Positions 23,697 to 23,771 of a stretch of DNA of 23,771 nucleotides are shown piece by piece. This DNA comes from CAZGNZ01 sp964527215. Its GTDB lineage: Bacteria; Fidelibacterota; Marinisomatia; SCGC-AAA003-L08; JACNLC01. The DNA is taken from positions 1 to 23,771 of the forward strand of contig CAZGNZ010000047.1 of NCBI GenBank assembly GCA_964527215.1. The letters run 5' to 3'. The notes under the pieces are model-generated. The model had not been told where the DNA came from. It saw only the letters and a list, made by a program, of their open reading frames with translations, and made no database searches. Each line of letters opens with the position of its first letter. Position 1 is the first letter of the stretch. Both the position numbers and the translations under genes were made by a program.

Positions 23697-23771
23697 CCAG
23701 GATGTGCTGATTGACAACTTACTAACATTTCTCAGTTCAAATCTGCAAAAGCGGGTTCACAAAGATTTTCA
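23697..23771. other. Right edge, unassigned
   Basis: These 75 bases after the last repeat contain no recognisable gene or repeat copy. A gene or further repeats may begin beyond the window. Confidence 0.4.

Noticed and set aside
1..23771. Insertion sequence, prophage or integron
   Set aside because: No transposase, integrase, phage structural gene or attC-like series was recognised; only non-coding repeat elements are present.
1..23771. tRNA or rRNA genes
   Set aside because: I scanned the intergenic stretches by eye for cloverleaf or rRNA-like conserved segments and saw none; a covariance-model scan would be decisive.

Overview
This window reads as chromosomal DNA from an uncultured-type bacterium, most likely of the FCB superphylum (Marinimicrobia, Calditrichota or KSB1-like). 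The hints are a secreted beta-helix protein ending in a two-repeat dockerin module, soluble TPR and multi-GAF/PAS histidine kinases, and long low-complexity intergenic repeats. The placement is an inference from style and no marker gene here fixes it.

Layout. Bases 1-2040 hold no credible gene. They are a mosaic of dispersed repeats, named here E, G, K, H, A and F, that recur in the same order and orientation at 22491-23700. Bases 2041-9389 are all on the minus strand. Read 5' to 3' they encode a dockerin beta-helix protein, a NimA-like flavin protein, CsaA, type III pantothenate kinase CoaX, a GNAT acetyltransferase, then a lipid cassette: a CdsA-like membrane protein, an acyltransferase fused to a thymidylate-kinase-like P-loop domain, and a diacylglycerol-kinase-like protein. 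Bases 9687-22493 are mainly signal transduction: a TPR histidine kinase, the housekeeping ATPase YchF, a REC-PAS protein on the minus strand, a REC-PAS-HisKA_2 kinase overlapping a 1394-residue REC/GAF/PAS histidine kinase, and a REC-PAS-kinase split by a one-base frameshift.

How the genes may work together. The three lipid genes are tightly spaced (a 4-base overlap and a gap of about 30 bases) and map on to phosphatidate formation and activation. However, the CdsA-like and DAGK-like members have lost signature catalytic residues, so the product is not the textbook one or is not made in the textbook way. The signalling block contains three kinases with near-identical H-box and ATPase regions joined to different sensory modules, and no protein in the window has a DNA-binding output domain. 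That suggests a phosphorelay acting by protein contact or on targets outside the window.

Most notable points: (1) a composite repeat array flanking a gene block of about 20 kb, with stop codons of both bordering genes at or inside the repeats; (2) a non-coding, MITE-like element F of about 230 bp with terminal inverted repeats and a visible empty site; (3) the divergent lipid cassette; (4) a pseudo-receiver (Asp to Asn) on a HisKA_2 kinase that overlaps an intact receiver by four bases; (5) a single-base frameshift in an A6 run separating PAS from kinase.
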